Shown here: piece after piece, positions 1 through 8,965 of the stretch
How positions within the stretch are numbered: the stretch's first letter is position 1
How the letters are laid out: each line of letters opens with the position of its first letter
Source of the DNA: Actinomadura sp. K4S16
GTDB lineage: Bacteria; Actinomycetota; Actinomycetes; Streptosporangiales; Streptosporangiaceae
DNA length: 64,000 nucleotides
Direction of reading: 5' to 3'
Assembly: GCF_008327685.1 (NCBI RefSeq)
Contig: NZ_BDDE01000013.1
Location: 248,001 to 312,000 of the forward strand
The notes under the pieces: generated by a model
Seen by the model: the letters and a program-made list of their open reading frames with translations, nothing else
The model's database searches: none
What the model was told of the DNA's origin: nothing
Program-made: the position numbers and the translations under genes

Positions 1-880
1 CGAGCGCCGACAACGGCGGCGACTGGACGGCGCCGAGTTGCGCGGCCCCGTTCTGCGCGACCGTCAGTCGGCCCGCCCTAGCGCTGACGCCGTTCTTGGA
101 CAGTAGACGCGCGAACTCTCTCGCCGCGGTGGCGGGCGGGTCCGAGACCCGCGTCTTCCTGGACGGGTCCGACGGGGCGACGCGTCCCTCATCGACCGTC
201 AAGGCGCTGACAGGGGCGACCTCACCGTCCGGCAGGTAGTTGGGCTTCCAGCCCGCGGCCGTACGGGGCCCCTGGTAGGCGGACGCGTCGTAATCCACGC
301 GCACCTGGCTCGCACCGGACGTCTTCAGAGCCGCGGCCGTCTGGCGGGCCAGGTCAGCGAGCGACGCATAGGGCGGATGCCCGGCCCCAGGGCGCGGGGG
401 AAGGGCCGTCAGGGTAGGATCCCCGCCTCCGACCAGAACGATCCCCCCGCCGGAGCCGCGCACGACCCGGGTGGTGATCCGGTGCGCGGGACCGACCGAG
501 GCCAGCGCCGCCACCGACGTCGCCAGCTTCGTCGTCGAGGCCGGGGTGGCGGGCTGGCCGGCCCGCAGCTCGTACAGCGGCCGCCGGGTCTCCGCGTCGA
601 CGACGACCGCGTTGATCTTGGCCTGCGGGCCGCCGATCAGCGCCGAGAGCCGTCCCGCCAGGGCGGACGGGTTCGGCGCACGGCCCGCCCCGGGCTCGGC
701 GGCGAGGACCACGGCGGAGGACCGCGGGACCTGGACCAGGCCGCGCGCCGCCACGCTCGGCGGTTGCGGCGACAGATAGCGCGCGGGTGTGAGTTTCACC
801 ACTGCCAGACCTGCGGCGACGGCGAAAACGTTAAGGAGGGACAGCGACAGTACTGCGAGGGCTCGGCCCCGTCCAGGCAC
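1..880 (-). CDS. dacB: D-alanyl-D-alanine carboxypeptidase/endopeptidase, PBP4 (DacB) family, 3' end beyond window
   Basis: Trims or cleaves peptidoglycan cross-links outside the membrane. Reading the minus strand from a GTG at 880 gives a short basic start, a hydrophobic signal segment (about residues 8-25) and then a PBP4-type domain. The SxxK active-site motif reads S115-T-T-K118 (about 527-538), preceded by the usual stretch on wall-directed substrates. At the window edge the frame reads [16 protein letters not shown], typical of the middle of this family. The start has a GAGAGGGGCGG ribosome site 5-15 bases upstream. Only about 293 codons are present; the KTG motif would lie outside. The divergent pairing with ppa matches the common actinobacterial order dacB-ppa. 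Confidence 0.85.
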   Translation of the reverse strand, partial: MPGRGRALAVLSLSLLNVFAVAAGLAVVKLTPARYLSPQPPSVAARGLVQVPRSSAVVLAAEPGAGRAPNPSALAGRLSALIGGPQAKINAVVVDAETRRPLYELRAGQPATPASTTKLATSVAALASVGPAHRITTRVVRGSGGGIVLVGGGDPTLTALPPRPGAGHPPYASLADLARQTAAALKTSGASQVRVDYDASAYQGPRTAAGWKPNYLPDGEVAPVSALTVDEGRVAPSDPSRKTRVSDPPATAAREFARLLSKNGVSARAGRLTVAQNGAAQLGAVQSPPLSAL

Positions 881-1017
881 GTGACCGCCCCTCTCCCACT
901 CACCACTCACCAACGTGCGACATCCTTATACAGGGGAACACTCACCTGTGGTGCCGGCCTCGCCCACAGGCTCCCGAAAGACTATTCACTGCGAGCGCGC
1001 AGGGAGCGGAGGACATC

Positions 1018-1509
1018 TTGGATTTCGACGTCACGATTGAGATCCCGAAGGGCCAGCGGAACAAGTACGAGGTGGACCACGAGACCGGGCGCATCCGGCT
1101 CGACCGCATGCTCTTCACCTCCACGCAGTACCCGGCCGACTACGGGTTCGTCGAGGACACGCTCGGCGAGGACGGCGACCCCCTGGACGCCCTGGTCCTG
1201 CTGCAGGAGCCGACGTTCCCCGGCTGCCTCATCCGCTGCCGCGCCGTGGGCATGTTCCGCATGACCGACGAGGCCGGCGGCGACGACAAGGTCCTGTGCG
1301 TCCCCGCCACCGACCCCCGCATGGAGCACCTGCGCGACATCCACCACGTCGCCGAGTTCGACCGGCTGGAGATCCAGCACTTCTTCGAGGTCTACAAGGA
1401 CCTGGAGCCCGGCAAGTCCGTCGAGGGCGCCAGCTGGGTGGGACGTGTCGAGGCCGAGCAGGAGATCGTGCGTTCCTTCAAGCGCGCCTCCGACCAGGGC
1501 GGCCACTGA
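1018..1509 (+). CDS. ppa: inorganic pyrophosphatase (family I, soluble)
   Basis: Hydrolyses pyrophosphate to two phosphates in the cytoplasm, pulling biosynthetic reactions forward. The 163-residue length is normal for the bacterial family. The metal-binding signature D-G-D-P-L-D is present at about residues 52-57, and the N-terminal [12 protein letters not shown] block is typical. The start is TTG at 1018, with AGCGGAGGA six to fourteen bases upstream; no better start lies downstream before conserved sequence. It is transcribed away from dacB, with 137 bases between the two starts for both promoters. Confidence 0.96.
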   Translation: MDFDVTIEIPKGQRNKYEVDHETGRIRLDRMLFTSTQYPADYGFVEDTLGEDGDPLDALVLLQEPTFPGCLIRCRAVGMFRMTDEAGGDDKVLCVPATDPRMEHLRDIHHVAEFDRLEIQHFFEVYKDLEPGKSVEGASWVGRVEAEQEIVRSFKRASDQGGH

Positions 1510-1600
1510 GTCGTCCCCGCCCCGTGCGGCACGGCCGGGCCGTGCGGAGTCGCGGACGGCGCTGATCCGCTCCCCGCTGCTTACGCGACGCGCCTTGTGA

Positions 1601-1633
1601 GGAACCCTTCCGCAGACCCTGCGGAAGGGTTCC
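1601..1633. terminator. hairpin terminator between ppa and the NlpC/P60 gene
   Basis: A perfect 15-bp inverted repeat (arms 1601-1615 and 1619-1633) with a 3-base loop sits between two convergent genes. There is no long T run, as is usual in high-GC actinomycetes. It can serve both directions. Confidence 0.8.
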
Positions 1634-1679
1634 GGCTTTCCAGGGCTGGAGCGGAGGCTCCGGCGAAGCGGGGTCGGCA

Positions 1680-2951
1680 TCAGCCTGCGGGACGTGTCGC
1701 ACCGATCAGGTCGGACCGGTGGATGCTCGCGATGCGCACCCGTGCCCCGGTGTAGGGGGCTTCCACCATGCGGCCGCCGCTGAGGTAGAGGCCCACGTGG
1801 TGGATGGAGGCGGGGTCGGACCGGCTGGTCGCGAAGAAGACGAGGTCGCCTGGACGCAGTTCGCTGATGGGGATGTGCGGTCCGGACGTCCACTGCGTGC
1901 CCGTCCAGTGGTCGAGCCGCACACCAGCCTGGCCCCACGCGTACATGGTGAGGCCCGAGCAGTCGAAGCCGACGATCCCTGCGCCCTGGGCGATGCCGTT
2001 TGTGGGTCCGTTCGCGTCGCCCCCGCCCCAGGAGTAGGGCGTGCCGAGCCACTTGAGCGCCGCCTGGACCGCGACGGCTCCGCGAGTCTCCGACAGCAAC
2101 CCCGCTGGAGACCTGGGGACGGGGAAATCCGCTCGTGCTTTGCGCGCCTTCGCCCTCTCCAGGGCCCGTTCCCGCGCGCGCTTGACTTTCGCAGCCTTCG
2201 CCTGGGCCTTGCCCAGCCTGTGTTCCAGACGGCGCTTGTCAGCCTCGATGCGTTGGACCGCTTCCTGTTGCGTGGCCACCGCGTCCTGCGCGAGCCGTTT
2301 GGCCTCGTCGGCGCGCCTCGTCGCTGCCTCCTGCTCGTCCAGCGCCGTCTCCGCCTGGCGGCGGAACAGGCCCGCGACCGTCTTGGACGCTTCGACCTCG
2401 CGGAACATGGCGGTCCGCCGTTCGGCGAGCATCTTGACCATGCTGGCGCGGTCCATGAACCCCTGGGGCCCGCCCTCACCCGCGACGGCCGAGGACATGG
2501 GGTCGTAGCCGGTGTTGTCGCGGTAGACCTGCGCGGCGAACGACGCCAGTTCGGCTCTGGCCTCCTCCGTTCTCCGGTTCGCCTCGGCAAGCCGCCCTTG
2601 GACGTCCCTGTACGCCTCCTGCGAGCGCCGTAGGCTCACCAGTTCGCCGTTGTAGCGCTCCACCGCGGCCTCCGCGGCTATGGCGAGCCTGTCGAGTTCG
2701 CCGTCCGCCTGGGCGAGCATGGCCTTCGTCCGGCCGACCTCGGCGGCCCGCTCCCTGACGTCGCGTTCGCTCTGTTCGACGTCCTTCGCGCTGGGGCCGG
2801 GAGGATCGGACGGGCGGGCCGACGCGAACGGGACTAGCAAGCTCATGCCGATCGCCACTCCGGAGGTGAGGGCGACCACGCGCAGCGCCGTGCTGCGGGC
2901 AGGAGACGGGGTCACGCGACGGCGAGAGATCTCTGGAGCGCCAGGTGCCAT
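1680..2951 (-). CDS. secreted NlpC/P60 peptidoglycan endopeptidase with coiled-coil N-terminus (RipA/CwlO type)
   Basis: Predicted to cut the stem peptide of peptidoglycan outside the cell. From ATG 2951 (GGGGAGAAGG just upstream) the protein has 423 residues. A twin-basic/hydrophobic signal is followed by a long charged coiled-coil rich in Glu, Arg and Ala, then a C-terminal NlpC/P60 domain of about 110 residues. The catalytic Cys lies in GFDCSGL and the His in IHHVGLYL. An in-frame upstream start at 3044 would add 31 residues that look non-coding, so 2951 is preferred. The coiled-coil half is the part that in relatives mediates autoinhibition or contact with activating partners. Convergent with ppa. 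Confidence 0.88.
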   Translation of the reverse strand: MAPGAPEISRRRVTPSPARSTALRVVALTSGVAIGMSLLVPFASARPSDPPGPSAKDVEQSERDVRERAAEVGRTKAMLAQADGELDRLAIAAEAAVERYNGELVSLRRSQEAYRDVQGRLAEANRRTEEARAELASFAAQVYRDNTGYDPMSSAVAGEGGPQGFMDRASMVKMLAERRTAMFREVEASKTVAGLFRRQAETALDEQEAATRRADEAKRLAQDAVATQQEAVQRIEADKRRLEHRLGKAQAKAAKVKRARERALERAKARKARADFPVPRSPAGLLSETRGAVAVQAALKWLGTPYSWGGGDANGPTNGIAQGAGIVGFDCSGLTMYAWGQAGVRLDHWTGTQWTSGPHIPISELRPGDLVFFATSRSDPASIHHVGLYLSGGRMVEAPYTGARVRIASIHRSDLIGATRPAG

Positions 2952-3152
2952 GATCGCCTTCTCCCCGCCCGCGATGCTGCTTAGCGCAAATGATCGGCTA
3001 CGAAGCGTAGTGAATTCGGGAAATGGCAGGTAGGCACGCCACACGGGGGTAGAACACGCCGCTCGCGCACTCGGGCGCGGTGCTCTTCTTTCGGGCGCGG
3101 CGCTCGTCCTGGGCGCGGTGCTCTTGTTCGGGGTCGGTCGCGGCGCTCGGTC

Positions 3153-4460
3153 TCAGGCGCCGTGGGTCGGGCCAGGCCCGGACGACGCGGCCCCTGAGGG
3201 CGTGGGCGCCGCCGACTCCGAGGGCGGTGCGCTTGACGGGACCGTGGACGGCGGGCGGTCCGGTACAGAACCGGCCGACGGCAGACGTGGAGCGCGCCTA
3301 GGAGGAGCGTGGCGTCGGGGGAGGTCGGAATCACCGGGATGCGCGTCCGACCGCCGCCCGGACCCGGGCCGCTGGGAGATGCCGGGTATGGCCGTCGGAT
3401 GCGGGCCCGCGTTCCGGTACGCATCCTCCCGCCCGGCACCTACGCCGTACATGGAAGCGACCCCACCCGCAGATAGAAGCGCCACAGCCACGAGGACGGC
3501 GGCGGCGCGAGCGGCCTGCGCGTAGACCCTGGCCGCCCCCTTCTCCTTTGCCGCCTCACCCTCCTTCGTCTGGTCCTCCTTGGACGCCCTGCGGGGGCGC
3601 CCGAACCGCCGCCGCCTGCCTCGGCGAGAGGCCCGGCCGGGGCGTCCAAAGGCGGTATAGAGGGGAAATCCATCGGACCTGAACTCCGTCACACGGGTGG
3701 CCACGAAGAGCCTGTAGCCGACGAGTTCCGGATCCAGGAAGCAACTCATCACCCTGAGCCGCATCTCGGGCGCGGGAGTCACTACCGGCAGCATCCCGTA
3801 CACCTTGGCTGCGGACACGGAACGGGGACGGAGGGCTCCACAGACGGGGCAGCCTTGCGCGTGCTCCATCAACCGCTCGCTGATGTCGTAGGCGGGGTCC
3901 TCTTGCCGCTCACGCAGAAGCAGCGCGCGCTCGTCGCAACCGCATGGCCCCTTGTGCGCGAGTACCTCCGCGGTCAACGCCACCTTGAGTTCGTCTTGCG
4001 CTTCGTCGAGCGCGGCTTGGGCGTCCGTTACCGACATGCCGAACACGGCGGCGAGGTCAGGGACGGACAACCGGTGCCGGACGTGAAGCTCCAGGATCTC
4101 GCGGGAGATGGGCGGCAGCGCCAGCACCGCCTGCCACGCAACGATGCGCTGGTCAGCGTCCTCCTGATCCGGGCCGACGACCGGTACGTCCGGCGCCTGA
4201 TGCCGGCGAGGCATGCGCCGGGCGCACTCCAGCCGGGCGATGGCGTAGAGCCATGGCCTGAACCGCTCGGGTTCCCGCAGCTTGCCGATGTACGCCTCGG
4301 CCACGATGAAGGTGTCGCGTAAGGCGACCTGTGCCGCGTCGCGGTCCCGCAACTGGAACCAGCAGTACGCGTAAAGCCCGTCGGCGTGGGCGTCGTACAC
4401 CGCGGCCGCGGCACCCGGGTCCCGCTTCCGGAGCGCCTCGACCAGGACATGGTCGCTCAT
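3153..4460 (-). CDS. ECF-type sigma-70 factor fused to a zinc-finger and membrane anchor
   Basis: The 435-residue protein begins with sigma region 2 (about residues 17-80, including RPWLYAIARLECARR) and region 4 (about 112-160, with a helix-turn-helix around LSVPDLAAVFGMS). A zinc-binding motif H200-x3-C204-x2-C207 follows, the signature of ZAS anti-sigma domains. After that come a basic stretch, one transmembrane helix near residues 320-345 and a Pro/Ser-rich tail. The sigma factor therefore seems to carry its own anti-sigma-like sensor and membrane tether. Region 2 is rather degenerate. There is no separate anti-sigma gene next to it. What it transcribes cannot be told from this window. Confidence 0.82.
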   Translation of the reverse strand: MSDHVLVEALRKRDPGAAAAVYDAHADGLYAYCWFQLRDRDAAQVALRDTFIVAEAYIGKLREPERFRPWLYAIARLECARRMPRRHQAPDVPVVGPDQEDADQRIVAWQAVLALPPISREILELHVRHRLSVPDLAAVFGMSVTDAQAALDEAQDELKVALTAEVLAHKGPCGCDERALLLRERQEDPAYDISERLMEHAQGCPVCGALRPRSVSAAKVYGMLPVVTPAPEMRLRVMSCFLDPELVGYRLFVATRVTEFRSDGFPLYTAFGRPGRASRRGRRRRFGRPRRASKEDQTKEGEAAKEKGAARVYAQAARAAAVLVAVALLSAGGVASMYGVGAGREDAYRNAGPHPTAIPGISQRPGSGRRSDAHPGDSDLPRRHAPPRRAPRLPSAGSVPDRPPSTVPSSAPPSESAAPTPSGAASSGPGPTHGA

Positions 4461-4958
4461 ACCGAAAAAGGTAAATGCTTCGGGCGCTCTCTACCAGGAA
4501 ATTCAAGAGATCACAGTCCGATACCGGACATCACCATCCTCTTTTAATTTGGACTTTTTGCAGAGTGTCCTACTTGAGTGGTTTGAGAGTTTCGCCCGAG
4601 ATACTGCAAGGTTCGCATGGTTCATGTGACCAGCATGTCATGGCGACAAGTGATCATCAAGGCACCGAGAGTGATGAGAATAATTCGGCTTTCGAGCCTT
4701 GTTTGATCACATGAGATGCCCGTCCACGGGACGCCGGGAGATTATCCGTGCGCCAGGAACGATCAATTCCGCTGTCACGATGCCGAAGAAGGCAATTCGG
4801 CGAAGACTTCGTCACTACCCAGCCGCCCGAGCCGCGCTACGGCGCTCGACCGTGCCGCCGCAACCACGCCAAGGACAGGAGCCCGAGACCACGAAACCGC
4901 ACACGTCGCGCGCCGCCACGGCGCGGGCTCGGAGCGAGGCCGGCCCGGCGAGATCTAT
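4461..4958. other. intergenic region, no gene recognised
   Basis: About 500 bases between the divergent sigma-factor and merR genes. The part from 4490 to 4720 is clearly richer in A/T than its surroundings, as expected for promoters of the sigma-factor gene. Short open frames exist here but have no ribosome site and no recognisable composition. I see no tRNA or structured RNA. Confidence 0.6.
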
Positions 4959-4988
4959 TTGACACTGTCATCGTGACAGTGTCATCAT
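4959..4988 (+). promoter_or_regulatory. promoter/operator with perfect 11-bp inverted repeat upstream of merR
   Basis: Arms TGACACTGTCA (4960-4970) and TGACAGTGTCA (4974-4984) are exact inverted copies around TCG. The left arm overlaps a consensus TTGACA (4959-4964). With an 18-base spacer the -10 element would be CATCAT (4983-4988), putting the transcript start at or next to the ATG at 4995. No ribosome site precedes that ATG, so a leaderless transcript is likely. I infer that the MerR protein encoded just downstream binds here and controls itself and the next gene. Confidence 0.7.
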
Positions 4989-4994
4989 CGACCC

Positions 4995-5825
4995 ATGGAC
5001 GACACCTGGACGATCGCCGAACTGGCGGACCGTGCCGCCGCGGCCCTCGCGGCGGACGGGTCCGCGCAGGCCAGCGGCCGGGTGCGCGACCTGCCCAACG
5101 AGCGGCTGATCCGCTGGTACACCACGATCGGCCTGGTCGACCCGCCCCTCGGCCGTCGCGGCCGCACCGCCCTGTACGGGCCCCGCCATCTCCTCCAGCT
5201 CATCGCGGTGAAGCGGCGCCAGGCCGCCGGACGCTCCATCGCCGAGATCCAGGTCGAGCTCGCCGCCGCGACCGACACGGCCCTCGCCCGCATCGCCGCC
5301 CTCCCCGCCCAGCCGGGCTCCCCTTCGACCGACCTGCCTTCGACTCCCCGCACGCCCCCAGGCCCAGCAGCGAGTCCGCCGGGCTCGAACGTCCAGACCG
5401 CAGAGGACGGCGATCCCTCCCTCAGCCATGACCTCCCGGCAAGGCCAGACGACCAAGGCACTTCCCCGACGGCGCCCAGGGGCCCGGAGGAGACTGAGGA
5501 GACTGAGGAGACTGAGGAGGCAGCGGGAGGCGGCGACGGAGGGAGCTTCTGGAGCCGGCGCCCCGACGTGTCGTTCCGCCAGAACATCGTCGCCTCCGGC
5601 TACGGAGAACCCGCTCCCGCGGTCGTCCAGGGAGTCCGCCTGGCGCCCGGCCTCACCGTGCTCCTCGAGGTCCCGGCCCTCAGCGGCGACGACCTCGCCG
5701 CCATCGAGGCCGCCGCACGTCCCCTGCTCGACGAGTTGCGCGACCGCGGCCTGCTCGCCCCCGCGAAGAACACCACCGAAAGCCCCGCCTTCCAGCACGC
5801 CGACCCACCCGGGAGGACCCAGTGA
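4995..5825 (+). CDS. MerR-family transcriptional regulator
   Basis: The 276-residue protein has an N-terminal MerR winged helix-turn-helix (about residues 5-95, with RLIRWYTTIGLVDPP and the tyrosine/glycine-rich wing). A long Pro/Ser/Thr linker follows, then a short acidic run EETEETEETEE made by three exact 9-bp DNA repeats (5487-5513), and a C-terminal domain of about 90 residues not typical of MerR effector domains. It overlaps the VIT/vWA gene by four bases (GTGA), so the two are translationally coupled. The gene follows a perfect dyad that is probably its own operator. The inducing signal is unknown. Confidence 0.88.
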   Translation: MDDTWTIAELADRAAAALAADGSAQASGRVRDLPNERLIRWYTTIGLVDPPLGRRGRTALYGPRHLLQLIAVKRRQAAGRSIAEIQVELAAATDTALARIAALPAQPGSPSTDLPSTPRTPPGPAASPPGSNVQTAEDGDPSLSHDLPARPDDQGTSPTAPRGPEETEETEETEEAAGGGDGGSFWSRRPDVSFRQNIVASGYGEPAPAVVQGVRLAPGLTVLLEVPALSGDDLAAIEAAARPLLDELRDRGLLAPAKNTTESPAFQHADPPGRTQ

Positions 5826-8299
5826 CCGTGCGCATCCTGCCGCTACCCGACACCGCGCCACCGGCACCCGACCACGGGCTCGGCGCGCTCAGCACCGACA
5901 TCGGCAACCTGCCGCTCGATTCCGTGGACGTGCACGCGTCCATCACCGGCCTCGCCGCCGGCATCGAGATCGTCCAGGGCTTCCGCAACCCGTCCGACAA
6001 GCCGCTGGAGGCCACCTACATCTTCCCCCTGCCCGACCGCGCCGCCGTCACCGCGCTACGCATGGAGGCCGCCGACCGGGTCATCGAGGGGAAGCTGAAA
6101 GAGCGCGGGCAGGCGCGGCAGGACTACGACACCGCGATCGCCGCGGGTCAACGCGCCGCCATCGCGGAGGAAGACCGCCCGGACGTGTTCACCATGCGGG
6201 TGGGCAACATCCTGCCGGGCGAGAGAGTCACGATCAGGCTGTCCCTCGACCAGCCGCTTCCGCACGAGTCGGCGTCGAGCGCGACCTTCCGGTTCCCGCT
6301 CGTCGTCGCCCCCCGCTACATCCCCGGCGCTCCGCTCGCCGGCGGGCGCGCCGGATCGGGGGTGGCCGACGACACCGGCGCCGTCCCGGACGCGTCCCGG
6401 ATCAGCCCGCCCGTCCTGCTGCCCGGCTTCCCCAACCCGGTCCGCCTGGCCGTCACCGTCGACATCGATCCGGCCGGGCTCCCGCTCACCCAGATCCGGT
6501 CGGCGCTGCATGTGGTGGCCGAGGAGGGCGACGGCGAGCGGACGACCGTGCGTCTGCAGGCGGGCGAGCGGCTCGACCGCGACTTCGTCCTCCGCCTCGA
6601 CTTCGCCTCGCACGAGAGCGCCGCCCTCTCCCTCATCCCGGACGAGTCCGGCGAGGAGGGGACGTTCAACCTCACCGTTCTGCCCTCCGGGGAAGCGAAG
6701 CCCCGCCCGCGCGACGTGGTGCTCGTCCTCGACCGCTCCGGCAGCATGCACGGTTGGAAGATGGTCGCCGCGCGCCGCGCCGCCGCCCGCATCGTCGACA
6801 CCTTCCGCGCCGAGGACCGGTTCGCCGTCCTGTCCTTCGACACCGTCATCGAGCGCCCGCGCGACCTCGGCTCCGGGCTCGCCGACGGCACCGACCGCAA
6901 CCGGTTCCGCGCCGTCGAGCACCTGGCGGCGCTGGGCGCGCGGGGAGGCACCGAGATGCTCACCCCGCTCGACGAGGGCTGCCGCCTGCTCGCCGACTCC
7001 ACCCGCGACCGGGTGCTCGTCCTCATCACCGACGGCCAGGTCGGCAACGAGGACCAACTCCTCGCCCACCTCGAGCCGCGGCTGCGCGGCGTCCGCGTGC
7101 ACACGGTCGGCATCGACCAGGCCGTCAACGCCGGCTTCCTGAACCGCCTCGCCGCGATCGGCGGGGGCCGCTGCGAACTGGTCGAGTCCGAAGACCGCCT
7201 CGACGAGGCGATGGAGCACATCCACCACCGGATCGCCGCCCCGCTGGCGACCGGCCTCACCCTGCACGCCGACGGCCTGGAGATCGTCCCCGACACGGTG
7301 GCGCCCGCCCGGCCGAGCGCCCTGTTCCCCGGCGTCCCCCTCCAGATCGCGGGCCGGTTCCGAGGCACGCCCTCCGGCACCCTGTCCGTCAGGGGTACGG
7401 CGTCCGACGGCACGCCCTGGGCGCAGCACGCCACCGGCATCGTCGTCGAAGACTCGGCCGCCCGATCCATCTGGGCCCGCGCACACCTGCGCGACCTGGA
7501 GGACCGCTACACGGTCGGCGGACCCGACGACCTGGAGCAGCGCATCATCGCGACGTCCCTCCGCTTCGGCGTCCTGTGCCGCTTCACCGCGTTCGTCGCC
7601 GTGGACAGCCGGGTCGCGACCGAGGGAGAAGCACCGCACCAGGTCGTCCAGCCGGTGGAGATGCCCCGAGGCTGGGGCGGCGCCGCACCGATGGCCGCCC
7701 CGCGCATCGCCCCCGCCACCTTCTCGATCGATATGGACATGGTCCCCGACGCCTTCTCAAGCGCTCCGGCCGCCCCCTCCGGCCCGCCCCCGATGCCGCC
7801 CGCATCCATGCCGCCCGCTCCCTCCGGCCCGCCGCCGATGCCGCCCGCCCCTTCGGGTCCGCCCCCGATGCCGCAAGGCGCCCCTCCCGGCTACGGCGCC
7901 CCGCCTCCCGTCTCCGGCCGCCCCTCCGGCCGCCCCCACGGTCGATCCGCCGCACGGACTCGCCGACCGGCGGGCTCGGCGCCCTCTGCCCTCACCGGAT
8001 TCCAGCAAGAACTGGCCAACGTGCTGGGCCGCCTACGCCAGGTCCCCGAAACGCGAGAGGAGCGCATCCACCGCCTGCTGAGCGAACTCCTCCCCATCCT
8101 GGAGTCGATCGTCCAGCGAATGCAGGCCCTGTCCCTGGACGCCACCCCTCTCGCCGCCCTTCGCGACGACCTGCACCGGCTGCCACCCACCGCAGACGAG
8201 ACCACCGTCAACGACCAGTGGACCAGTGCCTTGCAGGTCCTGGCCGACTTCACCGGCGAACCCCAACCCCGCCGCCCCTTCTGGAAACGCCCCAGGTAA
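5822..8299 (+). CDS. VIT and von Willebrand factor A domain protein
   Basis: The 825-residue protein resembles inter-alpha-trypsin inhibitor heavy chains: a VIT domain at about residues 20-165, then a vWA domain starting near 297. The vWA metal site (MIDAS) is intact, with D304-R-S-G-S-M. A Pro/Met-rich low-complexity linker (about residues 645-710) precedes a helical C-terminal domain of about 110 residues. There is no signal peptide, so it is presumably cytoplasmic. The GTG start at 5822 overlaps the merR stop. Bacterial VIT/vWA proteins are poorly characterised; a metal-dependent scaffold or stress role is plausible but not shown here. Confidence 0.88.
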   Translation: MTVRILPLPDTAPPAPDHGLGALSTDIGNLPLDSVDVHASITGLAAGIEIVQGFRNPSDKPLEATYIFPLPDRAAVTALRMEAADRVIEGKLKERGQARQDYDTAIAAGQRAAIAEEDRPDVFTMRVGNILPGERVTIRLSLDQPLPHESASSATFRFPLVVAPRYIPGAPLAGGRAGSGVADDTGAVPDASRISPPVLLPGFPNPVRLAVTVDIDPAGLPLTQIRSALHVVAEEGDGERTTVRLQAGERLDRDFVLRLDFASHESAALSLIPDESGEEGTFNLTVLPSGEAKPRPRDVVLVLDRSGSMHGWKMVAARRAAARIVDTFRAEDRFAVLSFDTVIERPRDLGSGLADGTDRNRFRAVEHLAALGARGGTEMLTPLDEGCRLLADSTRDRVLVLITDGQVGNEDQLLAHLEPRLRGVRVHTVGIDQAVNAGFLNRLAAIGGGRCELVESEDRLDEAMEHIHHRIAAPLATGLTLHADGLEIVPDTVAPARPSALFPGVPLQIAGRFRGTPSGTLSVRGTASDGTPWAQHATGIVVEDSAARSIWARAHLRDLEDRYTVGGPDDLEQRIIATSLRFGVLCRFTAFVAVDSRVATEGEAPHQVVQPVEMPRGWGGAAPMAAPRIAPATFSIDMDMVPDAFSSAPAAPSGPPPMPPASMPPAPSGPPPMPPAPSGPPPMPQGAPPGYGAPPPVSGRPSGRPHGRSAARTRRPAGSAPSALTGFQQELANVLGRLRQVPETREERIHRLLSELLPILESIVQRMQALSLDATPLAALRDDLHRLPPTADETTVNDQWTSALQVLADFTGEPQPRRPFWKRPR

Positions 8300-8356
8300 C
8301 CCATGGCGGGGGGGCGCTCCCACGAGACCGCCTCCCCGCCACCCACGTCCAACAAA

Positions 8357-8384
8357 CCCGCCCGGGCAGGCCACCCCGGGCGGG
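8357..8384 (+). terminator. hairpin terminator after the VIT/vWA gene
   Basis: Exact 10-bp arms CCCGCCCGGG (8357-8366) and CCCGGGCGGG (8375-8384) with an 8-base loop, 58 bases after the stop codon. Confidence 0.65.
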
Positions 8385-8519
8385 CCCGCAGTCGACACAC
8401 CGCGCTCGAGAGCGGCGCTGCTGAGGACAACGAAAGCCGTCCGATTCCACTGCCCGCGCGAGTCGCCAGGCCAAGCGCCACTGTGCCGAAGACGAAGAGT
8501 GTTGAGAGCTAGGGGCAGG

Positions 8520-8830
8520 GCTCATGCGAGCAAAGAGGTGTCGGCCGCGAGCAAGGGTCGGGCCGCAAGCAGAGGGCGAGGCCGCGCGAGCAAGAGCCCA
8601 CGGCGGAGACGAGGCCGCGCTAGCAGAGAGTGGGGTGGCGCATGCACAGGACGGGGCGGCGCAAGCAGAACTCCCTCGGCGGAGGCCAGGCGGCGCGAGC
8701 ACAAGGCGAGACGGCGCGAGCAGAAGCCCCACGGCGGAGACGAGGCCGCGCAAGCACAGGGCCACATGGCTCGGGCAGAGAGTTGGGCGGCGCATGCACA
8801 GGACGAGGCGGCGCGAACGGAGAGGGGCTG
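8520..8830. repeat. imperfect direct-repeat region without a gene
   Basis: The interval 8300-8965 holds no convincing gene. Within it, CCCACGGCGGAGACGAGG-type units recur near 8598 and 8729, and a block containing GGCGCATGCACAGGACG recurs near 8635 and 8790. GGCGCGAGCA- and GCAAGCA-like words are scattered between. The copies are separated by 131 and about 152 bases, so the repeats have diverged by insertions and deletions. Open frames on both strands are repeat-driven and have no ribosome sites. Confidence 0.6.
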
Positions 8831-8965
8831 CGCCGGCAGCGAGTATGGGCCGCGTCGGAGGGGGAGGCCATGTCAGCAGCGAGCGACTCGCGGGTCGTCT
8901 GGACAGAAGGGTGGGCCGGGCCGCGGGGTAGGAGGCGCGGCCCGGCCCAGATCGGCGGAGGGCGG

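Noticed and set aside
377..1264. Plus-strand frame over dacB and the start of ppa
   Set aside because: It runs antisense to a recognisable PBP4 domain and then out of frame into ppa.
4475..4976. Small plus-strand genes in the sigma/merR gap
   Set aside because: No ribosome sites, and the last ones run into the merR operator; composition fits a promoter region.
5428..8424. 998-residue plus-strand frame rich in Arg and Pro
   Set aside because: It lies in another frame over the merR and VIT/vWA genes, whose domains and coupling are clear; the composition is that of an out-of-frame reading of high-GC DNA.
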